A stretch of 64,000 bases of DNA from Posidonia oceanica (lineage: Eukaryota > Streptophyta > Magnoliopsida > Alismatales > Posidoniaceae), in NCBI GenBank assembly GCA_037176725.1, contig JAZBRS010000020.1, positions 103,310,501 through 103,374,500 of the forward strand, in the 5' to 3' direction. The notes under the pieces are model-generated. The model searched no databases. It was not told where the DNA came from and saw only the letters and a list, made by a program, of their open reading frames with translations. Below are positions 36,123-48,041 of the stretch, piece after piece (within the stretch, counting starts at the first letter, position 1; each line of letters begins with the position of its first letter). The position numbers and the translations under genes were made by a program.

Positions 36123-39100
36123 CTTCTGAGAAGCTTATTTTTCATGGAAACCCTGTCGGAAAAGATTCTAGAAAGGGCTTCTATGGGACTTGAAATCGAT
36201 TCCTTGTCTATGCTGAGCTTCTCCATCAGAACATCTCGCTAAGTCTGAATGACAATCATGTTAGAGTTAACTTTATAACTAGGAAATTGCAGTATGCAGC
36301 AGGAAGGTCTGTACCATGACTTCTTTTACAAGCTTTTCTAGTTGAATCTGTTCAATATATGTACGAGCAGCATATGAACCATCCAAGCCAAGTTGCTCTG
36401 CTACGTGTTTTACTGTAAGGCGATCTCTTCCTTGAACCTTTTACAAAAGATCAGAAGCTTGTTAGTGAAAACATCAAACCACAGTTTTTCTTAAAAGATG
36501 TAGTTTAGCCAAACTTAAAGGTAAATCTAGGAGTTCAATATCAAATTGAGTTATCTAAACTATAAAAGCACAGACATTTTCTGGAGATGAACAATGGAAC
36601 TCAAAAAAATATAACAGCAGTGACAACAGTGCCTTCATGTTGAAACCTGAATCCTCTCTTTGTAATTTTTCTAGTGATCCTCTATGCTTTATGACTCTAT
36701 CTTGGGCCAAATCATCTTTATGCAAAGTAGTCAAGGCCCTCAAAACGCCTAAGGTGAGAGGCGAGGTGATAGCCCGATTGAAGCAAGGCAACGAATTAAA
36801 AAGCAGGATGATTGAGTGGATTTACAATGATATTAAGATAATAAAGCCTAAAAATAAGAAAAGAAGGTTACGGGACTAGACTAGCACAATTTTATGAATT
36901 ATGCACAACATAAGGGAAAGGTAGGGAGAGTTTGCATCACTTTCTGAGAAAGTAAGACGTTCATATGGCACAGTATATGACCAATAACAGATCAAGAATG
37001 GATCAGGCATTCGAACCAGCTATGGCCACATGGGAAGAACTAAATGCACCTAATTTTTTGCAGCTAAGAACAATTTATCTGTACTTGAAGCATATTCATC
37101 CACAAAACCCACAATTCCAATGAAGAACCATGGTGCAGTAACTAAAATGCTACGTTGGCTTCCATGATTCAAAACCAAATTGCAATAAAAAACATAACAG
37201 AACATCCCTAACAAGAAAATTTTGAAAAGATTGATATCCAATAATCATCCTATTGTGTCTATAAATGATTATGTTTTGTCTTATGAACACTTCAAAAAAA
37301 AAAATCATGTTTTACATAAATGTGAGTTCCTTCACGAATCAAAGACATTATGATCCCACTGTTTGTAAGATAATATAATTTAACACTACATTTCTTATTC
37401 AAATTTGGTTTTGAATACACAGTTTTTTAAAAATGAATTTACAGCTATTAAGAAGGTATAAATGCACTAAGTGCTGCAATTTCAACAACCATTTTTATAG
37501 GAAAAATGATGCTGCCTACATAAGAGGTTTTTTTTTTGTTGTTGTTGAAGAAGACCAGAAGAGAATGAGTCATGCCATAATTTATGTACACAAATGCCTC
37601 TTATGAACGGTTATCCCTCTTGTTGAAACATGCCGTAATGGTGAATCTTACATATGATTATGACATATATATTCACCTATTTACTTTATTGCAATACGGA
37701 GATACACCTATACATATAGCCCTTTCTGTATATTTATAATACATGGAAAACATTTTCCTTATCTTCTCTTCTCCGAAAATCAATGCCAAAACCACAACAA
37801 TGAAAACCTACTTTACCACTTACTTATATTTGTTGAACCACTTAATTACGTGATTCTGGAAACATAAAATACTATGCCATGCTTTGTACATAAAAGCCAT
37901 GAATCATCAAACTTGTATATACTCTAATATTGTGAAGAAATAAAAACCAATCCAAAGCACTTGTATGACAAACAATAAGCAACTAAAAGTTGCGACGACC
38001 ATGGCGTTGATAGTAGTGTTATAGCAGGATGACTTTTGTGGTGCCACTGTGACAGTGTTGATGGTCAAGTATATGTCAAGGGAACTAATTCCAACAAGCA
38101 TAAATGGTGGGGGAGAGAGAGAGGGGGTAAGAACGCAACTGTTCTATTTTTGCTGATTCCTAAGGTATTTTAAATAACCTAAGATGAGAACTCTCATTAT
38201 CAATGCACACATACTTAGCACAATCATTAGTGAAATACCAGACGAAGTCCAAGGGTGTCATACCTGCACATAATGTCGATTCAATTTTTCTAACCAGTCG
38301 ATTTTTACATTGACTTTATCATCAGAAAATACATGGCTGCTCCTTTTGAGAATGGCTGCAATTGTATATCCTAAGGCCATCAAGCCACCGAGAAGACGTA
38401 CACTTACTTCAAAAGAGATCCTTGGTGATATGATAAAAGGGTTGTCGGTAACCCATTCCTGAGAGTGACAAAGCATTCAAGTCAAGTCATGGAAAAACAT
38501 TTACATGACCATAAAAGGTGGGTATGTTTACAGTTCCATAGAAAAACAATTACATGGCCACAAAAGGTGCAAATTTTACAATTCCATAAGCAATAATTGT
38601 TTTCTATGAACAGTGGGATTACATGGTCCAAACAATATTTCTGTCATGAGTCCTTCAAAGCATGGCTATTATTGTTGTTAGTCCCTCAAAGCTTGCATAC
38701 ATTATATAACAATAGAAAAGAATCTGCTCTCAGAAATGATATCTTATGATAATGATATCTTATGATATAGTAACCAAAAAACTATAATTAAGTTAATTGA
38801 AAATTTTCATGCTTCGAAGTTTAATATTAAAATCACTCCTGTGAAAAAAATGAGATGTGCAAATGATCCTAGAGATATACCTCAAACATAAGATTATATA
38901 TCCCATCCATGTTTCGCATCCTGAAATATGATTGGCATGCCTCAGGATCTTCACCTGGCGGTAGGAGATAAATATCATAAATCTCATCTATTTTCTCAGT
39001 GTGCTCTTTGGAGATGACAGCCTTGATCTTGTCCACTGTCAATGTCCTTGTCGTCTAGAATAACACATAGAGCTAATATAAAATGCTAACGTATGTGAAA

Positions 39101-40460
39101 CAATATAGCAACAACATACTACGAAACCAATCAACTTGTGTTGAATAAGAGAATGACCGAAATACAGACCTTTAAAATGTACGTGGGATTTTGAAATCCT
39201 GAGAATGGATTGAACTTGTTGATAATTTTTATATGTGCAGTTTGCAGATCAGGCTCAATGAAAGCTTTGTACATTGGATAAACCTGGTGTAGAGTATTAG
39301 AATATTAAAATTTGTCTTGAAATTTGATTTTCAATTAGAATCCTTATTTAAGATTTAAAACAAAGTTAAATACGTAGAAGTCAAGATATAAGTGCCAATG
39401 CAAATAATAGATTAGTAGAAGATTAAAAAGGAAAACCACCGTCTCTGAGACTTGCTGTATAATTTCTTCTGGTTCTTGACCAGCACGTTGTATATCTCTT
39501 AGAACTCTTTTTACAAGGTCAAAATGAATACCACCGGTCACAGAAACACGAAGATCCAGCAAAGGCCGCAGTCTTTCACTTAGAGCATAGATACCTTCTA
39601 TAATTACAATTCGAGAGCTTGGAGCTTCAACCACTCTGTCATGTATGCAAAATAATAGTAATATACTAGTCAATTTATAGTCAAATTTTAGAAATGCACC
39701 TGAATGTGACTGGATGGAAGGTATCTTAACCTGTATCCCGTGCGACAGCTTGCCTTAAAATCGTATATTGGCACCTGAACAGTCTTCCCCTCTTTTAGAC
39801 CATGAATATTCTCAAGTAAAGTTTCATAATCCGTTAACCTTGGATCTGTTACAGAAGTTCAAATCAATTTTCTACTAAGCTTTTAGTCAATGTATTATAA
39901 AGGTCATGCTGTCAACAAGTACACAACCATGAGGTATAAATACAAAATTAAGGTAAATAACAAATATATTTGATACAGAATGATATAGAAGCCACATATC
40001 AGTATCTAAAAGTTTTAACAAACTAGATTACAAGGTCACGAACAAAGAAAAATAGAAGAAATATAGATTCTTTATAATATGTATTGATAGAATTTATGAA
40101 AGGTGAAGAGTAAAAATAATCTTTAAAAAATGCAAGTTTGAAACAATGGATGATTGATGAAGGAAACACTTTATCATTACCCCAGACACATATGTTAGGC
40201 TCTTGAGAAACTACTTGCTAAAACTTGTACGTGTAAAATGAGAATTAAATTATGAATTAGTAAATACAGTCTTCCCAGCGCCAGAGGGGCCAGCAACTCC
40301 AACAAATATTGTGCCTTCATTCTTTTGTGCCAACAACTGACATGCACGGATTACTACGTAGAAGCCTTTGTCAAAAGACAATGATTCTGGGATCGGAACA
40401 ATTTCATATCGATTACAGTGCTTTTTCTTTAACAACTGGACTTTAATGATTCTGGGATCG
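36123..40460 (-). pseudogene. TTM1/TTM2-like gene fragment (P-loop kinase-like plus CYTH domain)
   Basis: Exons on the minus strand: a broken first exon about 40460-40255, then 39845-39731, 39635-39440, 39283-39170, 39054-38881, 38458-38264, 36437-36315 and 36238-36123. The first has EIVPIPESLSFDKGFYVVI and the Walker A block GVAGPSGAGKTVF, then runs into a stop with no splice donor. The exon with the Walker B-side motif is absent. The next seven exons have GT-AG borders and join in one open frame of about 343 codons: DPRLTDYETLL, VPIYDFKASCRTGYR, SRIVIIEGIYALSERLRPLL, VYPMYKAFIEPDLQTAH, YDIYLLPPGEDPE, EWVTDNPFIISPRISFEVSV and TYIEQIQLEKLVKEVM. The C-terminal exons after KNKLLRR are missing. 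Plant TTM1/TTM2 are mitochondrial outer-membrane pyrophosphatases acting in immunity and senescence. This copy lacks a catalytic part and both ends, so it is probably non-functional. Confidence 0.85.
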
Positions 40461-40464
40461 GGAC
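40380..40464. repeat. 20-bp direct repeat at the fusion junction
   Basis: AATGATTCTGGGATCGGAAC (40380-40399) and AATGATTCTGGGATCGGGAC (40445-40464) match at 19 of 20 bases, 65 bp apart. The first lies inside the TTM-like exon (VPIPESL); the second sits at the join with the UXS-like segment. Confidence 0.9.
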
Positions 40465-40735
40465 AGCAGCCCTCCCCCTGACGACGTCAAAGCGGTTGTG
40501 GAAAACGTGGTGGCGGCCGAGGGTGGAGTGGTTGGAGATGGCGGAGAGGGAGAGGTAGTAATGGCAACGGAGGAAGAAGGTGAAGGCGACGAGGGCACCG
40601 ATGATGACGAAGAGGAGGCGCTGCTCGCGGAAGTGGAGGAGCGGGAGGATGGCTTGCTTCGGGAGCTTAGAGGAAGAGGAGGAAGAAGAAGAGAGGAAGG
40701 GTTTTAGTTTAGGGAGGAGGTCGTTTGGGATTTTG
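40461..40735 (-). pseudogene. N-terminal UDP-glucuronate decarboxylase-like (UXS) segment
   Basis: The minus strand encodes LPKLKPFL, a serine run, LPKQAILPLLHFREQRLLF and a hydrophobic stretch (VIIGALVAFTFFL), then a stem-like region to VVRGRAA. REQRLLF followed by one membrane span is the pattern of membrane-anchored plant UXS enzymes, which make UDP-xylose in the Golgi. The catalytic Rossmann domain (GGAGFVGSHL-type) is absent. At VRGRAAVPIPESL the frame runs into TTM-like sequence and stops at 40429-40431, so no fusion protein through both parts is possible. The assignment rests on about 25 residues. Another type II Golgi protein is possible. Confidence 0.55.
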
Positions 40736-40914
40736 ACGAGCAGAAAAGTAAGAGGGAAAAGTAACGTTTTCACGTTAAGATATATCTCGTTAAGTCCTCG
40801 CCGTAGTATCACAAAAACATATCTTCGCTAATGTCTTTGTTAAAGTTTTACGAAGACATATTTTCGTAATTTTCTTGCTAATTATTCTTGAAAAATGTAA
40901 AATTTTTAGTAGTA

Positions 40915-42331
40915 ATAGAAGAAGAGGAAACAAAGGAAGAAGAAGAGGAGGAGAGGGCAGCACTACGTTGTGGGCAGCCACGCTCGCCGCTGCTGGTGTC
41001 GCCGTTGCCACCGTCCTTTCACCACGTGGGCTTGAGAAGAGGAAGATGAGTCACAGGAGAAGAGAGGGAGCAGTGAGCGGACTAAGAGGAGGAGAGGCTT
41101 GTGCCGCTGCCACCGTCACTCGTCGCCGTCGCCGTCTTCTCGCCGCCGACCTTCCGCGCACGAGGTTCTCCTCGTTCCTTAGCAAGGGGGGCCTATGTTG
41201 GAGAGGAGTGGGAGAAGAAGAATAGGAGAGGAGGGAGAGAACTGTAAGGGGAGGAGGAGGCCACCGCTGCAGTGCTGAGTCGCCATTTCGGTTGCCGTGC
41301 CGCTGCAGTGCCGAGTCGCCGTCTTCGTCGCCGGGTCGCCGCCGTCACTGTGTTGCGTGAGCAAGGGCCAATCACTAGTGAACGGTACACGCCCTACCAT
41401 TCTCTCTTGATTAGGTGCATGATAGTGTATTTTTGGGTATTTGGGACCCTGCAAGTGAGATCGAGTGGTGGTTTTGGCCGACAGTCGAAGGTGGTTGTGT
41501 GTGGCTGCGATGGGTTCCCACGAGGGGAATCCATCCCTTTTCTATAATTTTAAGCCAATCCTTGAGTGGATTGGTATATATATATATATAATGCATGGAT
41601 GTGTAGATTGTAGTTTAAATTTCAGTTTCCACTAGTTTTGTGCATGGATGAATTATAAGCAAAATATTATCATGAATATGGTTATTCTTTTGGGAATGCT
41701 TCATTATTGTGTCTCCTTGTGGTATATTTGTGTGGTTTGTGCTTGGATAGTTCATTTTCTTGCAGGGATTAGCGTTTTTGGTTTGGCAATGGCAAGCTAG
41801 GCTGCTGGTGCGAGGAGTAACAACTGGGGGTGCATACCCCCAGCGCGTGGGGGTGGTGCGTACCCTTGATGCGTTTCCCTACTACAGTAGTGGCAATGGG
41901 TTTTGCTTTGGTGGTTTTCGTGATTTTGATGTTAATTTGAATGATGCCTTTTAGTGGTTTTAATGCAATACTTTGAGCAGAGTGTCGTGGCTTTTTGTGT
42001 AGGGTTTGTCGAAAATAGTTTTCAAAATTGTTTTCTAAAAGAGATTTGAAAAATGAAATACATAAGTTTTGCAAAGGTTTGGAAAATATTTTCTACTGAT
42101 TTTCTATTTGTAGAGAACAAGAGGATGTAGGATTGTACTAGTAGATCTAGGAGGTATGATACATCAAGAGAAGTTAAGTATAAGTCTGAGGTTGAGGTTT
42201 GGAAATCAAGAGGCCAAGGAATCACGACAGTGGACCCGAAGAGTATGTTACCTCTGTGTAGCTTGATGTGACGTCCGAGAATGAAGTTCCAGAGCCAATA
42301 GGTTGAAGGGTTGTGTTGATGGAACTAGGGA
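40915..42331 (+). mobile_element. LTR-like fragment, inverted relative to LTR D
   Basis: From about 41990 to 42300, blocks such as GGAGGTATGATAC, AGTCTGAGGTTGAGGT and AAAATATTTTCTACTGATTTTC are the reverse complement of LTR D sequence near 43920-44090. The GC-rich part (40960-41370) recalls the GC-rich portion of these LTRs. It ends where LTR D begins, so D may have inserted into it. It has no genes; a (TA)n run lies at 41573-41590. Confidence 0.5.
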
Positions 42332-45300
42332 TGTAACAACCCCCTAGTCGTTACCATTCTCTCTTAGCTACTTTTTTTTTCTATCAATTACGCTAATTCT
42401 ACAATAAATCTAAGCAAATATTATAAGCATGATTAGCTAAAAATAAAACTAAATAACACACTCACCCAGAACCCTTGATGTGTGGCAGCGTGACTCCATC
42501 TATGTGCACTAGCAAGACCAACAGCTCTTAACCCTGCACCTGCGAAAAAAACACCAAAACAAAACACACATGAATGACCTTTGAAAGGTCACCCAGCACA
42601 CACCCCACCTAAACACACACAAACAACTCGACAGGCACTACCGAGGAAACAGGCGCAACCATGCCACAAGCAATAGAACTCTGACATCTCTCCTAAATGT
42701 CACAACACCACAACACAACGCAAGAATCGGAACTCAAAACCGAAAAGAGACCAACTCTAGAACCACACTAAAGTCACAAAACTCAAACATCCCTCCTAGA
42801 TGCCAAAAACCTCAATAGGGCAATCCTCTAACGCCCAGCAAGCAACAAATCTTTAAAACATGTCTTCAAATACATTTTCTTTTCTTTCTTTCCAAAACCA
42901 CATGCATGCTTTCCAAAACCTCTATGCATACTTGAAATGGTTGCTCTCGCCAAGTCAAATCCAAATCCGCTCACACAAGAGCACCACACCAAACGCAGAG
43001 CCTCCGCTCAAAACCACGTAAAACCATATCTCAGAAATCGGCTCAAAACCAAGTCTTAAAACCACAGCTTTACACAGGAACAACCATAAACAAGTTTTGG
43101 CTACAAGCGGTCGCCAAGGACTCTAACCCTGATCCCACTGCATTGCAACAAACAGTCGCAACCATCCGTCCTAAAGTCCAACCTCTCAGAAGGACCCCTC
43201 AACAATGTGTTGTTGTCCGACACCACAAGCAACAACCACTGGCCTCAAGCAGCTGCTAGGGACTCGAACTCCAATTTCACTGCACTGCCACGGTGAACCA
43301 CCCCGTGCAGGAGTCCATCTGCCCTGAGAACTCAGTCCTCACAATATATATATAACCTCACGGGGTACGCCCATCGGCGTCCCTGGTGCTCGTGTGCTTT
43401 GGGGACTCTAACTCTGAACCCAGCTAGCACCGCACCAGGATACCCCGAGGACTCGAACCCCGGACCCTACAACGCACCAAAGTCTTGAGAACTAAACCCT
43501 GGACTCCCCAGTAGCACATCTAGGGGACTTGAACCCCCGACCCCACTAGGAAAAACTCGGCAACCACGACCTCAGACTCACACCTAACTTTCCAATGGTC
43601 TCAAACACCCATAGTCTGTTGGTACGCTCCTACGGCTACAAGTCTCAGTCTCAGTGTCCAGAATGTCCAGGGTATCATGCCCAGCTACACAGAGGTCTCA
43701 AACCCCTAGGTCCGCTACCACGATACCGCCACATCTAGTCAGCACCTCAACCCTCGAGCCTCAGCCTAGTCAATCGCGCTCGACCACCCAAGAGTCTCAC
43801 ACACTCCCTGGTCCTGGCAACACGATCCTCAAGTCTATTAGCTCTAGAACCTCACCCTTGAACGTCACACCCAGCCACACAGAGGTATCATATCTCCTAG
43901 GTCCGCTGTTGTGATTTTCCTAGGCTTCTAGGTTCCAGACCTCAACCTTCGACTTGTGCTCAACTTCTCTAAAGGTATCATACCCTCTGGATCTGTTAGC
44001 ACAATCCTACAGCCACTTGGTCTCCATAAACAGAAAACACTTTCTAAAACCTTTTGCAAACTGATGCATTTCCTTTTTCCAAAACTCTTTTGAGAACCCT
44101 TTTGAAAAGTATTTTAAAAGCATTACAAAACATTGTGCAAAACACTGCACATAGAAACCACAACGAAAACCACAAGCTCTAAACTACCTGTCCAAATCCT
44201 TTGAAAACCACTTTGCCAAGAACATCTATATCTTTCTAAAATCATTTGAAAACCATTTGAAAATCACAAAACCCCAAACAGGAACAACACCTTCTGGGTA
44301 TAAACTCCACCCAAAAGAACCACTCACAAACCAAAACAATGGTCTTGAAGTCCCATATAACTTACAAGACTGCATAGCAACACAAACCACACCTAGAACT
44401 CTAAGTTTTGGTGCGAAAGTGTAAGACGCCTACTGGCCTGTGTCTTATACAAAACACAGCCAGCTCAGTGTCAAACTCCCAAACAGTGCCACTGAATACT
44501 CAATTTAGTACACTCAAACCAAACCAAACTCTAATCCTAGGGTTAAACATGAACCCTATTGTCTATCTAAACCATTATGGGAAAACCTTAGTATCTCTAA
44601 GTATTATAGTCTTCTATACTAACTATAGCACAGGTGGAATCTTAATAATTCATTTTAGGCATTCCCTAAAATCATTCTAATGATTTTTCTAATCAATTAT
44701 ATCACCTAATTATCTACAAGATTAATACATTAAATAACAATATTAAAACCATTGAAAATCAGGCTCGAATCCACAAAATGGGCTTGAACTGGGCCCAAAA
44801 TGCGGGCCTAGTCTGCCAGTGTAATCCGTTATAATGCCCCAACGCGTCACATACCAGCATCGGTATTACCCAAGAATTTACAATAAATAATTAAAAGGAA
44901 ACTAAGCTATATCTAACATTGAAATTAAAATTAAACTATCCAAAAACCTCAGTGTGCGGCTACGTGGCTCCTATAAGGCACTAGAACTGGACCACACTCC
45001 TAATCTGCACTTGAAAACACAAAACGCGTGAGTGACAACAAAGTCACCCAGCACACACCCACCAAAAACACAGAGAAAAATATATAAAAACTCAAAATTT
45101 ACGATGATTAAAATCAACTGAATAATTCATTGCAAAACCACGCCAATTCATAATATGATTAATTCCTCAGTATTCACATGCTCTACATAAAACATTTAAT
45201 GCATTCAAATCCACGTCTAAAACCATTTCAGAAAAACCACACCGAGCAAACAAAACCCATCGTACCACCATGGCCACAGGTGACCGACCTGGCCACAAAC

Positions 45301-48024
45301 AGTTGCTAAAGACTCCAGCTTCTCTCAACTGCACTGCCGCGGTGGGCTACCCCGTGTGGGAGGAACCACCGCCCTGGGAACTCAGCCCTCACTCTATCAT
45401 ATTTCTCAGTACACGAAGTTGCATTCTCTGATGCCTCTTTGGTGCTCGAGCGTCTGGGGACTCTAACCCCAACCTTAGCCAACACCGGCACAGAGGGAAA
45501 CCATCGTTTTCATCGGGCCCTACTGTACCACTAACTTCACCCTAGGCAACTAATTCTCGGCCAGGAGTTTCGGTCTTTCAGTTCAAAAAACCACGGAAAT
45601 CCTTTTCAAAACATATGCAATTTTCCAAAAATCTTTTCCAAATACATTATCACACGTAATCATCATAAAACCTCAAAACATCACTTTTATTCCACAATTC
45701 CTTTATAAAACCATAATCAAGATTTCAAGTGTTAAAACCATGAAAACTCACACACAGTGGATTTGATCTAGCCACTGACAGAGGCGATCCGTGCCGGCTA
45801 GGCATGCCAGGGGCGTCCGCTGGCCCCCTCTGCGCGCCAGGAGCACCGCCCGAGTTCGCCAGCACAACCAGCCAGGTCCCTCCGTCGTGTACTTACGCCT
45901 CGCACTAAACCCCAAAAACTCAAACAAGAAACTAAACAGACGTCGCCGAAAATTGCCTCTTTTGGGAACGAGAACCGGTCTCACCACAAGCCACTAAAAA
46001 TTCCACAAAATATACCAAATTGAAGTACTCTGAGTAATCTACCATTCAAAACAAAAATCACAAGAATCTGACATTCAAGGCTCAAGTTATAAAATCTCAA
46101 AGGCATGCAACTCTAACAGCCCAACAGTGACCATATCAACAAATATCCTTCGTAAATCCATCCAAAAATTCCATGAAATTATGAAACCTCTACCATACAT
46201 CAAAAACTAACTATTCTACATATTTCCTATGATTTTATACAAATTTGCAAAGTAAAGGGTGGGACGCGTACAAATCGTCGACAAACGTCTCCTCCCCTTC
46301 AACCTTCTCCGGCAGCCGAGCTTCCTCCTCTCTTCCTCCTGCACCTGTTGCACTCCGCCTCTCGCACTCGTGCCCTCCTCCAACCAGTGGCCTCCTTAAA
46401 TCAACCCTTGCTGTCGACATATCACCAGAGATCGCGGGGTCGATTGCTGCAGGGGATGGCGTTGGCAAGTGAGGCGGCGCAGCACTGGTGAACCACGTGG
46501 TTCACTGTGCACCCTTGGGCATTTTCATTCTTCCCCCTCCCCCCTCTTCCTCTCTTTTGCACCAAGGTCCCTCACGTTACAATGCCAAAATACCATACCG
46601 CACAGGAAGCCAGAGAAAACTCACCACAGGAAGGCAACAAACACAAATCCACATATGATTGCTTAAAAACATAATTATATTTACATGCAATCAACTCCAA
46701 TACAACAAAATAATATGGGAATTGATTTTCCAATAATTAACTCAAATTAAATTTTGAAAAAATCTGGATATTACATCTGCAGTTGCTACCAGTGGTAGCG
46801 ATACGCGGCTCTGGTTAAAACTAGAGCACCCAACGCTACAGAGACCCAAACCAATTGCCGGAATTGGGAACTCCGACTGGTCCCTGCACAGTCAACCAAA
46901 AACCACAAACAATATACCAAAATGAAGATATCGAAGTGCTCTACCCAATGGGACAAAAATCACAAAGATCCAATAGGTAGAGTTCGAGAAATCAACAAAC
47001 AAAGCTCGCAGGCACCCTTGGATGAACAGTACCAACCGCAATCAAATAATCGGTACCAAAAATCTACCATTCATCCAAAAATTGCAAACCACATACCAAA
47101 CTGAAGATCCCGATGAGCTCTACAGTTTGGGACAAGAATCATCAAGATCCATTGCCTGTGGCTCGAGAAAACCAAAATCAAAACCCACAATCACCATTTA
47201 CTCGAGAGAACAGACATTGCCTCAACCATTAAAATAAATGCCATTAAATCCTCCAAAAATCAACTAAAAACATCCATGGCATCTACACAACAAATCGACA
47301 CTATCATGATCCCTACCATCAAACCAAGGACAACAAGGAGGGATCTACAAGGTGTGTACCTTCACCGACGATGCGAGATGGTGACGAGCGGTGACGACGC
47401 ATCCTCCCTGCGGCGCTCCTCCATATCTCTCGGCACACTCTTTCTGTCTCTCCCTCACTCTCACTAAAGAAGAAGAAATGGAAGAAGGAGAGGAAGTAGG
47501 GAAAGAAGAAAAAAAAAGAGAGGAAGAAAAAGGAGGGGGAGAAGTCTCCCAAATTCTCTCGACCCCCCCTCTTACTGTGCATATAAAATGGAGGAAAAAA
47601 CGAGGAGTGCAGGGGAAACCACGTGCATGCGGGGTCACGAGCACAAAACCACGACCACATATAGTTCAAGTGGCTTGTGTAAGTGAGAATCGGCCGCCAA
47701 GGTACACCACAAACCCCCACATCCCAGAACAAACCCTCAAGACCTTCATGAGGGTCCACACACCACTTCATCCTCAAAACACCAAAGCACCACACCCAAT
47801 CTAAGTTGCAACACCAGATCCACTTAAACGTAGCTTAAGTCTTGGGTCCTAAATACTGAACTTTACACGCAAGCAAAACGCGCAGGCAATATGCGGTAGC
47901 AAAATGCGCAGGCAATACGCGGCAGCAATACACGACAGCAACACGCGCAAGCAATACGTAGCTGACCTAGAAATCCAGATTAAATATTTGGCCTAAAATG
48001 TTGTCAAAGATCTAGGTCGTTACA
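42332..48024 (-). mobile_element. 3' LTR of a Ty3/gypsy element (LTR D), with nested LTR E
   Basis: It runs TGTAACAACCCCC to TCTAGGTCGTTACA on the plus strand. Just outside its right end, the minus strand reads CTTTAAGGGGGTTAGGA, a typical Ty3 polypurine tract, so this is the 3' LTR of a minus-strand element. Removing LTR E (44820-46775) leaves about 3.7 kb. It shares ordered blocks with 7681-8706. The partner 5' LTR is not in the window. Confidence 0.8.
44820..46775 (-). mobile_element. Nested LTR E (solo), ~1.96 kb, inside LTR D
   Basis: It begins TGTAATCCGTTATAATGCCCC-like sequence and ends AATCTGGATATTACA. It has the same landmark order as the other Ty3 LTRs here (GTGCGGCTACGTGGCTCC, CACTTGAAAACAC, CACCCAGCACACACCC, then a GC-rich part at 45780-46450), so it is a related but smaller family. 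A 5-bp word TCTGC follows it (46776-46780) and occurs 3 bp before its start (44812-44816), so the exact left border or the target duplication is uncertain. Confidence 0.65.
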
Positions 48025-48041
48025 TCCTAACCCCCTTAAAG
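48025..48041 (-). other. Polypurine tract of the LTR D element
   Basis: The minus strand reads CTTTAAGGGGGTTAGGA directly before the LTR. Polypurine tracts prime plus-strand cDNA synthesis; the position sets the element's orientation. A second, weaker copy of the surrounding phrase (CCTAACTCCCTTAAAGGAAT) lies near 49728. Confidence 0.75.

Larger units (their letters stand above)
35985..40914. mobile_element. Possible Pack-CACTA: captured gene fragments between CACTA-like ends
   Basis: The left edge begins CACTACTTTTTCTGAGGACC; the right edge ends ATTTTTAGTAGTA, a damaged match to a ...GTAGTG end. Just inside the right edge (40745-40905) are words such as TCGTTAAGTCCTCGCC, ACATATCTTCGC, ACGAAGACATATTTTCG, close to the subterminal words at 9290-9517 and 15125-15216 (TTAAGTCCTCGC, AGGACCTC). 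Between the ends lie parts of two unrelated host genes. The TTM-like exon set is clear; the transposon frame is an inference from end sequences and shared words, with no transposase and no clean 3-bp duplication. Confidence 0.35.

Noticed and set aside
40498..40831. Plus-strand Glu/Arg-rich frames opposite the UXS-like segment
   Set aside because: Antisense of the serine-rich segment; no family pattern.
47319..47804. Frames on both strands near the end of LTR D
   Set aside because: Purine-rich LTR sequence giving Lys/Glu or Phe/Ser runs; no domain.
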